A stretch of DNA of 64,000 nt from Caballeronia sp. Lep1P3 (GCF_022879595.1 NZ_CP084265.1:3032938-3096937), one strand, 5' to 3'. Shown: positions 18,476 to 27,530, counted from the first letter of the stretch. Translations and numbers: made by a program. Notes: generated from the letters alone by a model not told the origin.

Positions 18476-19690
18476 ATGCCCCTTACCGACGTTGAGATTC
18501 GCAACGCGCGGCCACGCGAGAAATCCTACCGCCTTGCAGACGGTGCCGGCATGTACCTAGAAGTGGCTCCTGCTGGAGGGAAGTACTGGCGACTTAAGTA
18601 CCGCTTTGCCGGGAAAGAAAAGCGACTGGCGCTTGGGGTCTATCCAGATATCAGTGCCAAAGAGGCACGCGGCCGGCGAGACGCGGCTCGAAAGCTCCTG
18701 GCCGACGGCATTGACCCTGGCGTCGAGCGCAAGGTTCAGAAAGCCGTTGGTCACGAACGTGCTGCAAACAGTTTCGAGGCTGTGGCTCGCGAATGGTTTA
18801 CCCGACATTCGCCGGGCTGGGCAAAAACCCACGCCGATAAAATAATCGCTCGCCTTGAGAATGACGTATTTCCTTGGCTTGGAAGCAGAGCGATCGCAGA
18901 GATCAAGGCACCGGAAGTCTTGTCGGTCTTGCGAAGAGTTGAAGCGCGCGGTGCCCTCGATACCGCACATCGTGTTCATCAAAACTGCGGCCAAGTGTTT
19001 CGATACGCCATAGCGACGGGGCGTGCCGAGCGCGACGTAGGCAGCGATTTGCGGGGCGCACTGCCACCAGCAAGGCATACGCACTTCGCGTCCGTTACAG
19101 ACCCCACAGAGGTTGCTGCACTTCTGCGAGCACTTGACGCCTTCCAGGGAACATTCGTCGTTCAGTGTGCGTTACGCTTGGCGCCTTTGTTGTTTGTGCG
19201 GCCGGGGGAACTGCGCACAGCGGAGTGGTCGCAGTTCGATCTCGACAAGGGGCAGTGGCGCTATGCGGTCTCCAAGACCAAAACGGAACACCTTGTGCCG
19301 CTTGCCGCTCAGGCTTTGGCAATCTTGCATGAACTGCATGCGCTTACCGGCGCACGGAGATACGTTTTTCCAGGACGGGACGTCAAGAAGCCAATGAGTG
19401 GTGCGGCAGTCAACGCGGCCCTGAGGCGGATGGGCTTCGATACCAAAACCGAAATTACCGGACATGGCTTTCGGGCGATGGCGCGCACAATACTTCACGA
19501 GCAGCTGCGCTTTCCAAGTGAGGTGATTGAGCATCAGTTGGCGCACAAGGTGCCCGATGCGCTCGGCACAGCCTATAACCGCACGAAGTTTATCGATGAC
19601 CGAGTATTGATGATGCAGAGGTGGGCCGACTATTTGGATAAGCTCAAGGCCGGGGCGCACGGGGTTCATATTGCAGCAGCGGCTCGCTAA
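18476..19690 (+). CDS. Tyrosine recombinase/integrase, P4 type
   Basis: This 404-residue integrase has an N-terminal DUF4102-type arm-binding domain (LTDVEIRNARPREKSYRLAD, then GLYPDI-like LALGVYPDISAKEAR). A core-binding domain occupies about residues 95-190. The catalytic domain shows VRPGELRTAEW (first Arg), HGFRAMARTIL (His-x-x-Arg), the QLAH segment and AYNRTKF (Tyr nucleophile). GGAG lies five bases before the ATG. It should catalyse site-specific integration and excision at the tRNA-Ala 3' end 175 bases upstream. Confidence 0.94.
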   Translation: MPLTDVEIRNARPREKSYRLADGAGMYLEVAPAGGKYWRLKYRFAGKEKRLALGVYPDISAKEARGRRDAARKLLADGIDPGVERKVQKAVGHERAANSFEAVAREWFTRHSPGWAKTHADKIIARLENDVFPWLGSRAIAEIKAPEVLSVLRRVEARGALDTAHRVHQNCGQVFRYAIATGRAERDVGSDLRGALPPARHTHFASVTDPTEVAALLRALDAFQGTFVVQCALRLAPLLFVRPGELRTAEWSQFDLDKGQWRYAVSKTKTEHLVPLAAQALAILHELHALTGARRYVFPGRDVKKPMSGAAVNAALRRMGFDTKTEITGHGFRAMARTILHEQLRFPSEVIEHQLAHKVPDALGTAYNRTKFIDDRVLMMQRWADYLDKLKAGAHGVHIAAAAR

Positions 19691-19832
19691 ATCTGTGACG
19701 TTCACGTGTCCGTTCGAGTCAGATGCGAGGCGCTCCCTGTCCGGCGCGATGAGGGCATGCGGCAGTCGAGACCTGCAGAATAGTAGTCACTTAACTGCAG
19801 TCGTTACTAACAACCATCTTGCGGGGGTAAAA

Positions 19833-20855
19833 GTGCGAGGTCGCGTCAAACTGCGGTCAGATCCTCTGATCGAATATCTGAACTTTTGTCAGGCGATTGC
19901 CGAAGCCGTTTGTCCGACCGGGGAGAATGGCCTGGAAGGCATCGAGTGCGTGACCGGAAAGATCGTGACTCGTCACGTTCCGATTCCAGAGTCCGGTGGT
20001 ATTGCCTCCGGGCCGTTCCGGCATTGCTGGCAGAGCGTGTTGATCTCGGAGGACGGTCGCACACTAAATGAACTTTTGCCGTCTGACCTACCGCATCCTG
20101 TTGAAAACGGAGTGCTTGAGCTTCCGCTTCCCGATGCTTCGCCCAGACAGGTTGGTGAGCTGACGCTGCCGTTTAAGTTGAGCGACGCCGATCGACGTGA
20201 ACTCGCGAAAGTGTTGACGAAACTGCCCCCACTGCGCTACCCGATGGCGGAAGAAGCGACCGCTGCGTTCATGGAGGCCTACTTCAACCTGTCAGATCGA
20301 CCCATGTGGGTGCCGGACTTGGTGAGCGCGGCGACAATCAATCGGCGCAAGGCGGAACAGGCCACAGCGCTAGAGCGCCATCAAAAGGCACTGAAACGAG
20401 CGTTTGAAGCGGGGTGGCTCGTTCCCGTCAATGCTTACCGTGCTCCTGTCGCGATTCTGACGGCCGGTACGCTTATCCCTCGCGCACAGGCGATCGTGTA
20501 CCTTGAGCAGCATGGTCTTGAGTACGACGTTGAATCATCAGGCGGCATTAACCCGGATGTCGGCGCTGCGGGTGACGACGTATCCCCGAAACCAGCGACA
20601 CCTGAATCGTCGCGCAACGCTCTGACGAGCCCTGGGTGGACCGGGAAGGTCAGCCCCAGTGAGCGGGCGGCCGCCGCCGTGCAAGTCTACAGGGACCTGA
20701 AGCAGGCAGGCGAGAGGAATTACACAATGCAGACCGCATTAAGATTCGGTGTCAGTAAGCGAAGCATTAGCAAGTGGGTCAAGGAAGCCAAAGAGCGCGA
20801 GAAACAGCAGAAGACCGAGCGGCTCCCAGCGAGCTTCTTCCCCACCAGTCAGTAG
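19833..20855 (+). CDS. Hypothetical protein with C-terminal helix-turn-helix
   Basis: This protein of about 340 residues is not recognised as a family. The GTG at 19833 is preferred because GGGGG precedes it at good spacing; a TTG at 19671 would overlap the integrase end. The C terminus (ALRFGVSKRSISKWVKEAKER) reads as a transposase/Myb-like helix-turn-helix, preceded by a Pro/Ser-rich linker near residues 250-275. The rest is soluble with no visible motif. Its place after the integrase suggests a regulatory or DNA-processing role in the element, but that is inference. Confidence 0.65.
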   Translation: MRGRVKLRSDPLIEYLNFCQAIAEAVCPTGENGLEGIECVTGKIVTRHVPIPESGGIASGPFRHCWQSVLISEDGRTLNELLPSDLPHPVENGVLELPLPDASPRQVGELTLPFKLSDADRRELAKVLTKLPPLRYPMAEEATAAFMEAYFNLSDRPMWVPDLVSAATINRRKAEQATALERHQKALKRAFEAGWLVPVNAYRAPVAILTAGTLIPRAQAIVYLEQHGLEYDVESSGGINPDVGAAGDDVSPKPATPESSRNALTSPGWTGKVSPSERAAAAVQVYRDLKQAGERNYTMQTALRFGVSKRSISKWVKEAKEREKQQKTERLPASFFPTSQ

Positions 20856-20861
20856 AAATCG

Positions 20862-20890
20862 TTCCGACTTCATTCCGACCTGCTTCCGGC
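20862..20890. repeat. Three 11-bp iterons upstream of the alpA-like gene
   Basis: TTCCGAC at 20862, TTCCGAC at 20873 and TTCCGGC at 20884 are spaced exactly 11 bases apart, one helical turn. A further TTCCGAC occurs at 20961. They lie between the HTH protein and the alpA-like gene, a suitable place for binding by an excisionase or regulator. Confidence 0.45.
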
Positions 20891-21054
20891 CTAGACGTTA
20901 GCGGCCTCGCCAGCTAAGGGCGCACACAGGCCGACAAATATCGCTTGCCCGGAACTCCCGTTCCGACCGCATTCTCCATCACTCACGGCGCTCGCCGGAT
21001 CACAGCGGACGAGGACAGACATCCTCGGCGCCATAACCAGTGACGGAGAAACTC

Positions 21055-21345
21055 ATGACCAAGCAACTGCAGGACACCGTTCTGCGCCAACCCAATTCCC
21101 CGGGCCGCAGCGGGTCGGCCGACGCCACCTCGATGGCTCGTCAACTCGACAAGGCACTGCGTATCCTGCGTATGAAGCAGTTGATCGAATGCACGAATCT
21201 CTCACGCGCGACCCTGTACGTCCTCATGGCGACTGACCCGACGTTCCCTCGCAAGATCAAGCTCACGGCGCGGTCTGTCGGCTTTTTGGAATCGGAAGTT
21301 GATGCCTGGATCGTCGCGCGCGCTTTACTGCGCAGCGCGGTTTGA
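21055..21345 (+). CDS. AlpA family regulator/excisionase-like protein
   Basis: This 96-residue protein starts at the ATG preceded by GGAGAA. After a 35-residue polar N terminus it has the MerR-like helix-turn-helix of AlpA proteins: ILRMKQLIECTNLSRATLYVLMATDPTFPRKIKLTARSVGF, then ESEVDAWI. AlpA regulates integrase expression or acts as excisionase in P4-like elements. The 11-bp iterons upstream may be its target. Confidence 0.87.
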   Translation: MTKQLQDTVLRQPNSPGRSGSADATSMARQLDKALRILRMKQLIECTNLSRATLYVLMATDPTFPRKIKLTARSVGFLESEVDAWIVARALLRSAV

Positions 21346-21359
21346 AGGGGGAAGGAGTG

Positions 21360-21428
21360 ATGAACCCCATTGCGCAGATCAGTCCGTCGGCCGACACCGA
21401 TCCAACTGTCGCAGCCGTCGCGCCATGA
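21360..21428 (+). CDS. Possible 22-codon small ORF, coupled to the next gene
   Basis: AAGGAG is two bases from an ATG that opens 22 codons (MNPIAQISPSADTDPTVAAV..), ending in TGA that overlaps the ATG of the next small gene (ATGA). The spacing of the site is short. It may be a leader that couples translation rather than a functional peptide. Confidence 0.3.
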   Translation: MNPIAQISPSADTDPTVAAVAP

Positions 21429-21619
21429 CTCGCCGCGTCAAGACCGACCTGCTGATGATGTTTGCAACGTTGGGCGCGGCACTGACTACCGCGGCTCCGG
21501 TCCGTACTGGCACGCTTTCGGGCGAGCAGCGGGGTGAGTTGCCGAACCGTTGTGTTCCGTGGCCGGCCGAAGTGATCGAGCAGACGTTGAAGCGCCAGGC
21601 ACCCAGTTTTGAATTCTGA
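21425..21619 (+). CDS. Hypothetical protein, 64 aa
   Basis: Starting at MTRRVKTDLLMMFATLGAALTTAAPVRTG, it has a short basic N terminus and a hydrophobic stretch that could be a signal or membrane anchor. The C-terminal half is polar. Its ATG overlaps a 22-codon frame with an AAGGAG site. It is not recognised and could be non-coding, but it lies in a run of same-direction small element genes. Confidence 0.4.
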   Translation: MTRRVKTDLLMMFATLGAALTTAAPVRTGTLSGEQRGELPNRCVPWPAEVIEQTLKRQAPSFEF

Positions 21620-21672
21620 AATCAGCATCGCGGCATCAAGCCGCCGACAAACCAGTACAGGAGTATTTAACG

Positions 21673-22029
21673 ATGAATACCACTGACCAAAACAAAGTCA
21701 GTGCACCGGATGACGCGCAACGTCTGATCGAACAGCTCGATGCGTTGCAGCCGGGCAAGCAGCAGCAAAAGACTTTGCAGTTCCAGAAGTTGTATCCGGC
21801 AATCGAGCGCGCGTTGGCTCGCGAGGTGCCGCAAAAAGCGATCATCGTCGAATTGGAAAAAATGGGGCTGCATGTCTCGATGGGTGGCTTCCGCTCGTTG
21901 CTCGAAGTCGAACGCAAGTTGCGCACCGAAAACGGCAACCGTCTGTGTTGCGAGCACTGCGGCTCGAATCTCCCGCGTGAAGGCGACGACGGCAGCGAGT
22001 CATGGTCACATGCGACGTGTAAGCAGTAG
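21673..22029 (+). CDS. Hypothetical small DNA-binding-like protein with Zn-ribbon tail
   Basis: AGGAG lies nine bases before the ATG. The 118-residue protein has a polar N terminus, then VPQKAIIVELEKMGLHVSMGGFRSLLEVE. That pattern (helix, turn, Gly-x-His, Phe-x-x-Leu-Leu) is seen in small helix-turn-helix proteins of plasmid transfer regions. The C terminus has CCEHCGSNL, and a final Cys, a possible half zinc site. The name is uncertain; a mobilization accessory protein is one possibility, since a relaxase is encoded 2.4 kb away. Confidence 0.6.
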   Translation: MNTTDQNKVSAPDDAQRLIEQLDALQPGKQQQKTLQFQKLYPAIERALAREVPQKAIIVELEKMGLHVSMGGFRSLLEVERKLRTENGNRLCCEHCGSNLPREGDDGSESWSHATCKQ

Positions 22030-22128
22030 GGCGCAACGGTACACGCCAGATCCACGCCGGATGTAATGTGTCGTAGTTGAAGTCAATAGACCGTCGGTAA
22101 ATTTCATCTAGTAAAATAAGGAATACAA

Positions 22129-22272
22129 ATGAAAAAAATAAAAGATCAAGCATTGTGGAATGCGACCGATGTTTTGCAGTACGCGCTCGTCAAATGCAAG
22201 GCAAGGGTATGCGACTTCGTGTCGCGCCTGGTCGCGTACAAATTCGTGACCCGTACACAGGAGGTTGCATGA
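22129..22272 (+). CDS. Small ORF, 47 aa, coupled to DUF3987 gene
   Basis: AAGGAA is seven bases before an ATG opening 47 codons: a lysine-rich start MKKIKDQALW, then a basic, Cys/Val-rich helix. Its TGA overlaps the ATG of the next gene (ATGA) and its last codons contain the AGGAGG-like site for that gene. The arrangement suggests translational coupling. The peptide itself matches no family I know. Confidence 0.5.
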   Translation: MKKIKDQALWNATDVLQYALVKCKARVCDFVSRLVAYKFVTRTQEVA

Positions 22273-23717
22273 ACTTTGAATCTACACCGCCCCCATACCC
22301 GTTTGGTGCCTTTTATCTCATTGTCAAAGAGGCGATGGAAGAAGTCTGGAAAAACACCCAGGCTCCAGATGCTCTGATAGGGATGGAGTTTCTGACCGAC
22401 ATGGCCGTGCCGGTGCAAGGTCTTTACGATGTGCGTTTGCCGACCGGTCAGGTGCGTCCGCTTTCGCTGAATTTACTTGTCGTGGCGGAGTCGGGCGAGC
22501 GCAAGACGGGCGTTCACAATCTGGTGGCAAAGCCGCTCTATACCTTCGATGCCGGGCGCATCAAAAAGTACGAGACAGATGTCCATAAGTACGAGTTGGA
22601 GAATCGCATTTGGAAGTCAGTCGATGCCGGATTGCGCCATCAGATCACAAAGTTGACGCAAGAGGGGCAACCGATTGAAGATCTGTGCCGCCAATTGTCC
22701 GAACTCGCGGCGAACAAGCTAGTGAAACCGCGCGCGCGACGCATCATGCGCCAGAACGCAACCGAACGCGCGATCATGGACGCACTCGAAGGCGATGGAG
22801 AGTCGATTGCATTCGTTAGCGACGAAGGCGAAATCATCATCAGGGGCGGCGCGCTCAATCAGATGGGGACGCTCAACAAGGCATGGGATGGTGCGGCGAT
22901 GCTGATGCTGGACCGCTGCGACGGTGTGAGCGTCGTCGTGTGCAATCCGCGCGTAACTGTGTCGTATATGGTGCAGCATCAGTTGCTCAAGAAACTTCTC
23001 GACCGCCGCGGTGACGTTATGCGCGGTTCCGGGCACTGGGCCCGCTATCTCATTGGCTACCCGGCATCGACGCAAGGCACGCGCTACACCCACCATTTGA
23101 ATATGGAGTGGCGCCACTTGCCGAAATTTCACGAGCGCATGCGCGAATTGCTCGACGAGTTTGGTCGACGCGTTGACGCAGGCGCGATCGAGCGATCGAC
23201 ACTAGAATTCTGCGACGATGCAGTTCCGCGCTGGATCGAAATGACAAACTACACCGAATCAATGCTGCAACCTTGGGGTTATCTGCACGACATGAAGGAC
23301 TTTGCCTCCAAAGCGCTCGAGATCGCGGCACGGGTGGCGGCACTGCTTCACGTGTTCTCAAAGCAGGAGGGTAAGATCTCGGTCGATACATTGAATCGTG
23401 CGATCCAGATCGTTGAATGGCATCTGCACGAGTTCAAGCGGATTTTCTCGCCCACAATAGTTCCACAGGAGCATCGGGACGCTCAGGTGCTTGAGCACTA
23501 CTTGCTCGTAAATTACTGGTGCCACAAGTACAACTTTGCGCAGAAGAACCTGGTGTTGAAGAACGGTCCGATTCGACCCGCGTCACGACTGGATGCGGCG
23601 CTAGAGTGTCTGATCGCGATGGGACGTGTGTGGATCGGCGTCGGATCGAAGCGAGAGCGCTACATCAACCTCAATCGAGGGTACTTCGGCTCGTTGGGCG
23701 CCGCGCTAGCATACTAG
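22269..23717 (+). CDS. DUF3987 (YfjI-type) domain protein
   Basis: The 482-residue protein starts at MNFESTPPPYPFGAF. DUF3987 features are present: an altered P-loop LVVAESGERKTGV near residue 80, then a coiled region, then SIAFVSDEGEIIIRGG and a Walker-B-like stretch. YfjI proteins are phage- and island-encoded and related to primase-helicase modules; they are thought to act in replication of mobile elements. The gene starts by an ATGA overlap with the 47-codon frame and is followed by a strong terminator. Confidence 0.8.
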   Translation: MNFESTPPPYPFGAFYLIVKEAMEEVWKNTQAPDALIGMEFLTDMAVPVQGLYDVRLPTGQVRPLSLNLLVVAESGERKTGVHNLVAKPLYTFDAGRIKKYETDVHKYELENRIWKSVDAGLRHQITKLTQEGQPIEDLCRQLSELAANKLVKPRARRIMRQNATERAIMDALEGDGESIAFVSDEGEIIIRGGALNQMGTLNKAWDGAAMLMLDRCDGVSVVVCNPRVTVSYMVQHQLLKKLLDRRGDVMRGSGHWARYLIGYPASTQGTRYTHHLNMEWRHLPKFHERMRELLDEFGRRVDAGAIERSTLEFCDDAVPRWIEMTNYTESMLQPWGYLHDMKDFASKALEIAARVAALLHVFSKQEGKISVDTLNRAIQIVEWHLHEFKRIFSPTIVPQEHRDAQVLEHYLLVNYWCHKYNFAQKNLVLKNGPIRPASRLDAALECLIAMGRVWIGVGSKRERYINLNRGYFGSLGAALAY

Positions 23718-23793
23718 GCGATCGACGTGGTGTTGTACTGCATGCGATGTTGATGCGATGAGGGGATGGCTCTAGACCGTTCTGCGCATGTCG

Positions 23794-23825
23794 AAAAGAG
23801 GAGGCAAGTTGCCTCCTCTTTTTGT
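23794..23825 (+). terminator. Rho-independent terminator after DUF3987 gene
   Basis: GAGGAGGC pairs with GCCTCCTC around AAGTT, extended by AAAA/TTTT, followed by TTTTTGTTTT. The stem can be drawn with up to 14 pairs. Confidence 0.88.
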
Positions 23826-24465
23826 TTTCCAAATCAATGTCGCGCAAGACAGTTAAGTTCATGCGCGAGCGGTAGATGTCAATTCAGGTTGTGACAGGCA
23901 TGGAGCGATGTCAAAACAGGATCAAGCATTTATTCGGGGTCGAGAATCAAAGACGGACGACATTCATGTCACACGACAGTCCATATCGCGTGAGTGCATG
24001 GACGTACCATCGCTGAGGTATTGTTTTGTGACGGCTAGGAGCGCGCTCGCGCCGGCCGATTGGAATCTTTTCCGGCGGCACCACGATCTCGCGTGCGATT
24101 CATGCAACTAATCGCACGAATCGCCCAAATCTGAAGGCCACCATGCCGCGTGGTGCGGCATATGGTCATCGATGATAGACCTGGGACCCTATGCCGCTCC
24201 GAGTGGCTTGAAGCATACGGCTACGGCGGGAACGAGCCAATTCTCTATTCCATTGCCGGAACTGTTTGACTGACCTGCTCGCTATGCAGTTTGCTCAAGC
24301 ATAGCTGCGTCGGGCACACTACGGAACGCCGTGTCATCAGACTGCGATCGACTGCATCCGCTTGCATTGCGAGAAACCTTGAGTTGATTAGTTGGTCCCG
24401 ACGTCTCCGATGGACATCGCCGCGACCTGAGGTGTCTTGATCCGATGCAGGTCGTCATTTCGTCG
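23826..24465. other. Intergenic region before the relaxase gene end
   Basis: Nothing certain is visible. A 67-codon frame at 23908 (MSKQDQAFIRGRESK..) has GGAG only three bases upstream and no recognisable product. The rest is without plausible starts. Confidence 0.4.
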
Positions 24466-25188
24466 TCATACCCTCTCGGAGGCTCGGCCTTTACGATGCT
24501 TTATGTACTGTGCCTTGTCTTCGCTTGACATATTGCTGATACGCGTCGGGCCGAGATGGCGCTCTGGTGGGCGGTCGATGCCTTGCTGCTTGAGTGTGCG
24601 GTGATCAACACGGGTGGTATGGCCATGCCTCTCCAGCGCTGCATTTTGTATCTCGGCGCACCTTCTGCGAATGTCAATGACTTCATCGCGCAACGCGAGC
24701 CGGTTTCTGCCGCCGCTATCCTTTCTGCAACCTCCTTGTTCAGGATTCTGCGCGTTGTAGCGGCTGAATGTCTGTTGCGGAGAACGTTCAATACCGTCGT
24801 GCATGCGATCGGAGAACATCAGATGCAGATGCGTATTTGAAGCGCCTTCGAGTGCCGAGTTCGGTGCGTGCACCGCAAACTGATACGGCTTGTCGCCAAC
24901 GAGCGATTCGACGAGATCCTCGACGAGTTCTTCTTGTTGCTTGCGTGTCAGCTCGGCAGGCAGCGCGATTTCGTGCTCGCGGTAGACAGCGCCATTCGCA
25001 CGCTCATGCCTGTCTCCCGCCCTCCAGAAAGCAGCCGGATTGCCCTGCGCCCACCTTGGCAAGTTGCCGCAGCCAGCGCAGACGAGATCGTCACGTTCAC
25101 TGTACTTGCCCTGCCGAGTGATGTAGGTAGCGTGGTTTGCAGCACTCCCTTTCTTGCCGCTCTTGATCGTGTGATGAAAGCTTGCCAT
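24466..25188 (-). CDS. MobA/MobL-family (MOBQ) relaxase
   Basis: This 240-residue protein starts at MASFHHTIKSGKKGSAANHA. The N-terminal TYITRQGKY carries the candidate catalytic Tyr. The conserved NTHLHLMFSDR gives the HxH metal site at residues 120-122. A CxxC (CAGCG near residue 37) is unusual but seen in MobL relatives. It should nick oriT and lead the strand into a helper secretion system. The length matches only the relaxase domain, so no fused primase or helicase is present. A terminator lies in its 5' region, and a MOBQ-like nic motif at 25298. Confidence 0.87.
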   Translation of the reverse strand: MASFHHTIKSGKKGSAANHATYITRQGKYSERDDLVCAGCGNLPRWAQGNPAAFWRAGDRHERANGAVYREHEIALPAELTRKQQEELVEDLVESLVGDKPYQFAVHAPNSALEGASNTHLHLMFSDRMHDGIERSPQQTFSRYNAQNPEQGGCRKDSGGRNRLALRDEVIDIRRRCAEIQNAALERHGHTTRVDHRTLKQQGIDRPPERHLGPTRISNMSSEDKAQYIKHRKGRASERV

Positions 25189-25217
25189 GATGAGACTACC
25201 CTTTCTCATTGATAGAT

Positions 25218-25251
25218 AAAAAAAGCCAGCGAATCATGCTTCGCTAGCCGC
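25218..25251 (-). terminator. Rho-independent terminator upstream of relaxase gene
   Basis: Read on the minus strand, AGCGAA pairs with TTCGCT (25228-25245) with flanking GC pairs, followed by seven Ts. It would stop leftward transcripts from the recombination-gene operon before the relaxase gene, implying the relaxase has its own promoter or is attenuated. Confidence 0.7.
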
Positions 25252-25297
25252 TTTTGAGATGGGTAACCAACCTAGTTTTGGTGCTGTTTGGTAGAAA

Positions 25298-25314
25298 GGT
25301 TAAGTGCGCGTCCT
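25298..25314 (+). other. Candidate oriT nic region, MOBQ-like
   Basis: GGTTAAGTGCGCGTCCT closely resembles the RSF1010/R1162 nic region GGTAAGTGCGCCCT, differing by an inserted T and by GT in place of one C. It lies about 110 bases upstream of a MobA/MobL relaxase gene, the expected place. Flanking DNA has TTTTGGT and GTTTGGT direct repeats at 25276-25291. The classic inverted repeat next to nic is weak here. Confidence 0.5.
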
Positions 25315-25460
25315 TTATCTCCCCCCTATATGCTTAGGTTCTGGATGACTACTACTATAAGAACGCTATCTAACTCGTCTTCCATGAAATGTTAAGCAAT
25401 GTAACTACTCATCTCATACCATCGGGGATAAGCTAAGAAAATATTCGGATAACCATCACG

Positions 25461-26533
25461 CTATGAAGACAGTTGGTTCGCAACGACAACAGTATCCAGA
25501 CGGGAGAAATATGCTTCCATGCAAATTAGTTCAATCTCTAGATGGCAGAAGACGTCAAGGTTTGAACGCAGGAAATAGAGGACTGTCAAATTAATTGAAT
25601 AGCACCGACCGTGTTTTGATACGGCTATTGCAACGTCACATCTCGATAGCTTTCTCTCGAACCGGCGTCTGCGTCGCGGGCCAGTTTTGTGACTTCTGTT
25701 TCCGTCGGTGTGGACTGGCGAATGAACGAGGCTGTGACCGGGCGTGAAGGGGACGTGACCCGAAGCGGTTACGTCGACGACCGGGGTGTGACGACCTCGG
25801 GTTGCGGTGGTCTGAGTGCGAGACTTCAAAGCAGGCAGACGATCCTTCGATTACCACGGCAAAGCTGAGGCCCGACAGCAGATCGACGCGACCCACGGTC
25901 ATCCCGAGTACCACCGCCAGCTTTGCCGTGACTGGATCGACAGTCAGCGCGTCGTGCTGCCCGACCGTGCGGTCGGACGCCGTTTGCTGTTGCCAGGCAT
26001 CATCAGCTTCGGCATTTAGCGCATCCAGACGTGCGGCCAGCGCGACACGCCGGACCCTGAGTGTCGACAGTCGCGTTCGCAATGCTGAAAGTCAGCGACC
26101 GCCAATTGCCTCATCGTGGTGGGTGGCCCGATCGGTCATGATCATCGTCAGACTGCGCCCGATGGGTACGGGATAGGAGACCGCCGGGACTGACGATGCG
26201 CGATGTTCTCCGGCATGCTGCTGCGAGAGCACGAAGAACGTCGCGTGACCGAAGCACGCGGTTGCCATACACGCAACCAAGAGCAGACAACCGACGCGAC
26301 CTACGGACCAGGGGCGAGGTGCGGCACAGGGTGCGGAGCAGGTGAGCACCGACAACCAGCACGATACCGACCGCTACCCAAACAAGCCGCTCCGGTAACT
26401 CGCCGCCGCGCTGCCACCCGGCCAGCACGGACATGCAGATCGCCGTCGCGGTTGCGGCGACTGCCAGCGCGAGAGACAGCCATGACTTACTGTCATCCGA
26501 GCTCCTGACCGCCTCGCTAGATCTGGAAATCAT
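25461..26533 (-). pseudogene. Decayed membrane-protein gene (frameshifts and stop)
   Basis: The ATG at 26533 overlaps the stop of the upstream gene (ATGA), so a gene should start here. The first frame gives two membrane helices (LALAVAATATAICMSVLAGW and LVWVAVGIVLVVGAHLL). Coherent sequence then continues in another frame with CLLLVACMATACFGHATFFV. An in-frame TGA follows at 26092-26094 after HDEAIGGR, and the same frame resumes with an alpha-helical, then hydrophobic region (LAVVLGMTVGRVDLLSGLSFAVVI). A third frame carries the C-terminal part. At least two frameshifts plus a stop suggest a dead gene for a multi-pass protein with a coiled segment. Sequencing error cannot be excluded. Confidence 0.6.
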
Positions 26534-27486
26534 GCCGCCGTTCCTCCCAGCAGGGCCGCGCGCCTGTCAAGCTTGTCACGCAGCGTCGGTTTCCCCTGTT
26601 TCCCGTTTGTCTCCGACGAATCAATGGCGTCCCGTGTCTTCGTCCCGTCGCCGGAACTGCCTTCACTGGTCCCGTCGCAGGATTCAGCCCCGAGATAGAA
26701 CTCTTCCGCTACAGCAGCGCTTTCCTCGGCACTCTCTTCGAATGCGCCATTAGCGAAGCCTGCACGCGCTGCCGCATCGAGCGCAGCCTGATCGAAGCCG
26801 GCCATGCGGCGGCGCCCATCAAGCTCCCGCGCTTGCCCGATGGCTTCTTCTAGATTGCTGCCAGTTCTCACACCCAGATCGACGTAGTAGATCGCCGAAC
26901 GGTAACTTTGTGTGGTCGACTTCCCACGAAGCTTCAGTTCGAGCGGCAGGCAGGCAAGCAATCCACCCGACACGGCATTGAAATACTGCAACCGTGCCGA
27001 GAGCGTGCGGATAGAATTGTACGAAGTCGTGCGGAAGATGAAAGAGCCCAGTTCATCTTCATCGCCGATCGTGACAGTGAGGCGTCCGTAGGGCTTGCAC
27101 CCACTCACCTCCCCGAACTCGCAGCTTTCGGGCGTCGGACAGCCTAGGGTCGCAATGCCACCGTCCGTAAAGCGCCGGCAGATTTCGCCGTCGCCGACAC
27201 ATACGGGGCGACCGCTTTTACGATCGAACAGACTGTATTCGGCACGCAGGTTTAGATCCGGATCATTGAACAGCATCCTTACCGGAATTGAACGCAGCTT
27301 GCCCGGGATTGCCTTTCGCAACATTTCGTTGAGCGGATGCAGTAGCCATCCGCTCGCATTCTGCATCTGACTGGTGAGGGTGAACTGGTCGTCTTTCTCC
27401 GGTAGACGTTTGCCGTTGTTTTCGACGATATGGCCGATCGTGATGCGGCCGACAATGGGTGGTGTGATCGCCAGACCTTTGAGCAT
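26530..27486 (-). CDS. Recombination directionality factor-like protein (Gp3-like)
   Basis: This 318-residue protein starts after AGGAG. Conserved features are ITPPIVGRITIGHIVENNGKRLPEKDD at the N terminus, IPVRMLFNDPDLNLRAEYSLFD, and a Cys cluster (VCVGDGEICRR, GCPTPESCEF, GCKPYGRL) consistent with a bound metal. LGSFIFRTTSYNSIRTL follows. Such proteins (often named hydrolase or metal-binding) accompany YqaJ exonucleases in islands and are related to phage directionality factors. It lies between YqaJ and the decayed membrane gene in one leftward operon. Confidence 0.72.
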   Translation of the reverse strand: MLKGLAITPPIVGRITIGHIVENNGKRLPEKDDQFTLTSQMQNASGWLLHPLNEMLRKAIPGKLRSIPVRMLFNDPDLNLRAEYSLFDRKSGRPVCVGDGEICRRFTDGGIATLGCPTPESCEFGEVSGCKPYGRLTVTIGDEDELGSFIFRTTSYNSIRTLSARLQYFNAVSGGLLACLPLELKLRGKSTTQSYRSAIYYVDLGVRTGSNLEEAIGQARELDGRRRMAGFDQAALDAAARAGFANGAFEESAEESAAVAEEFYLGAESCDGTSEGSSGDGTKTRDAIDSSETNGKQGKPTLRDKLDRRAALLGGTAA

Positions 27487-27530
27487 GGTGATACTCCTAA
27501 ATTAAAGACGCATTAAGACGAAGGAATGGT

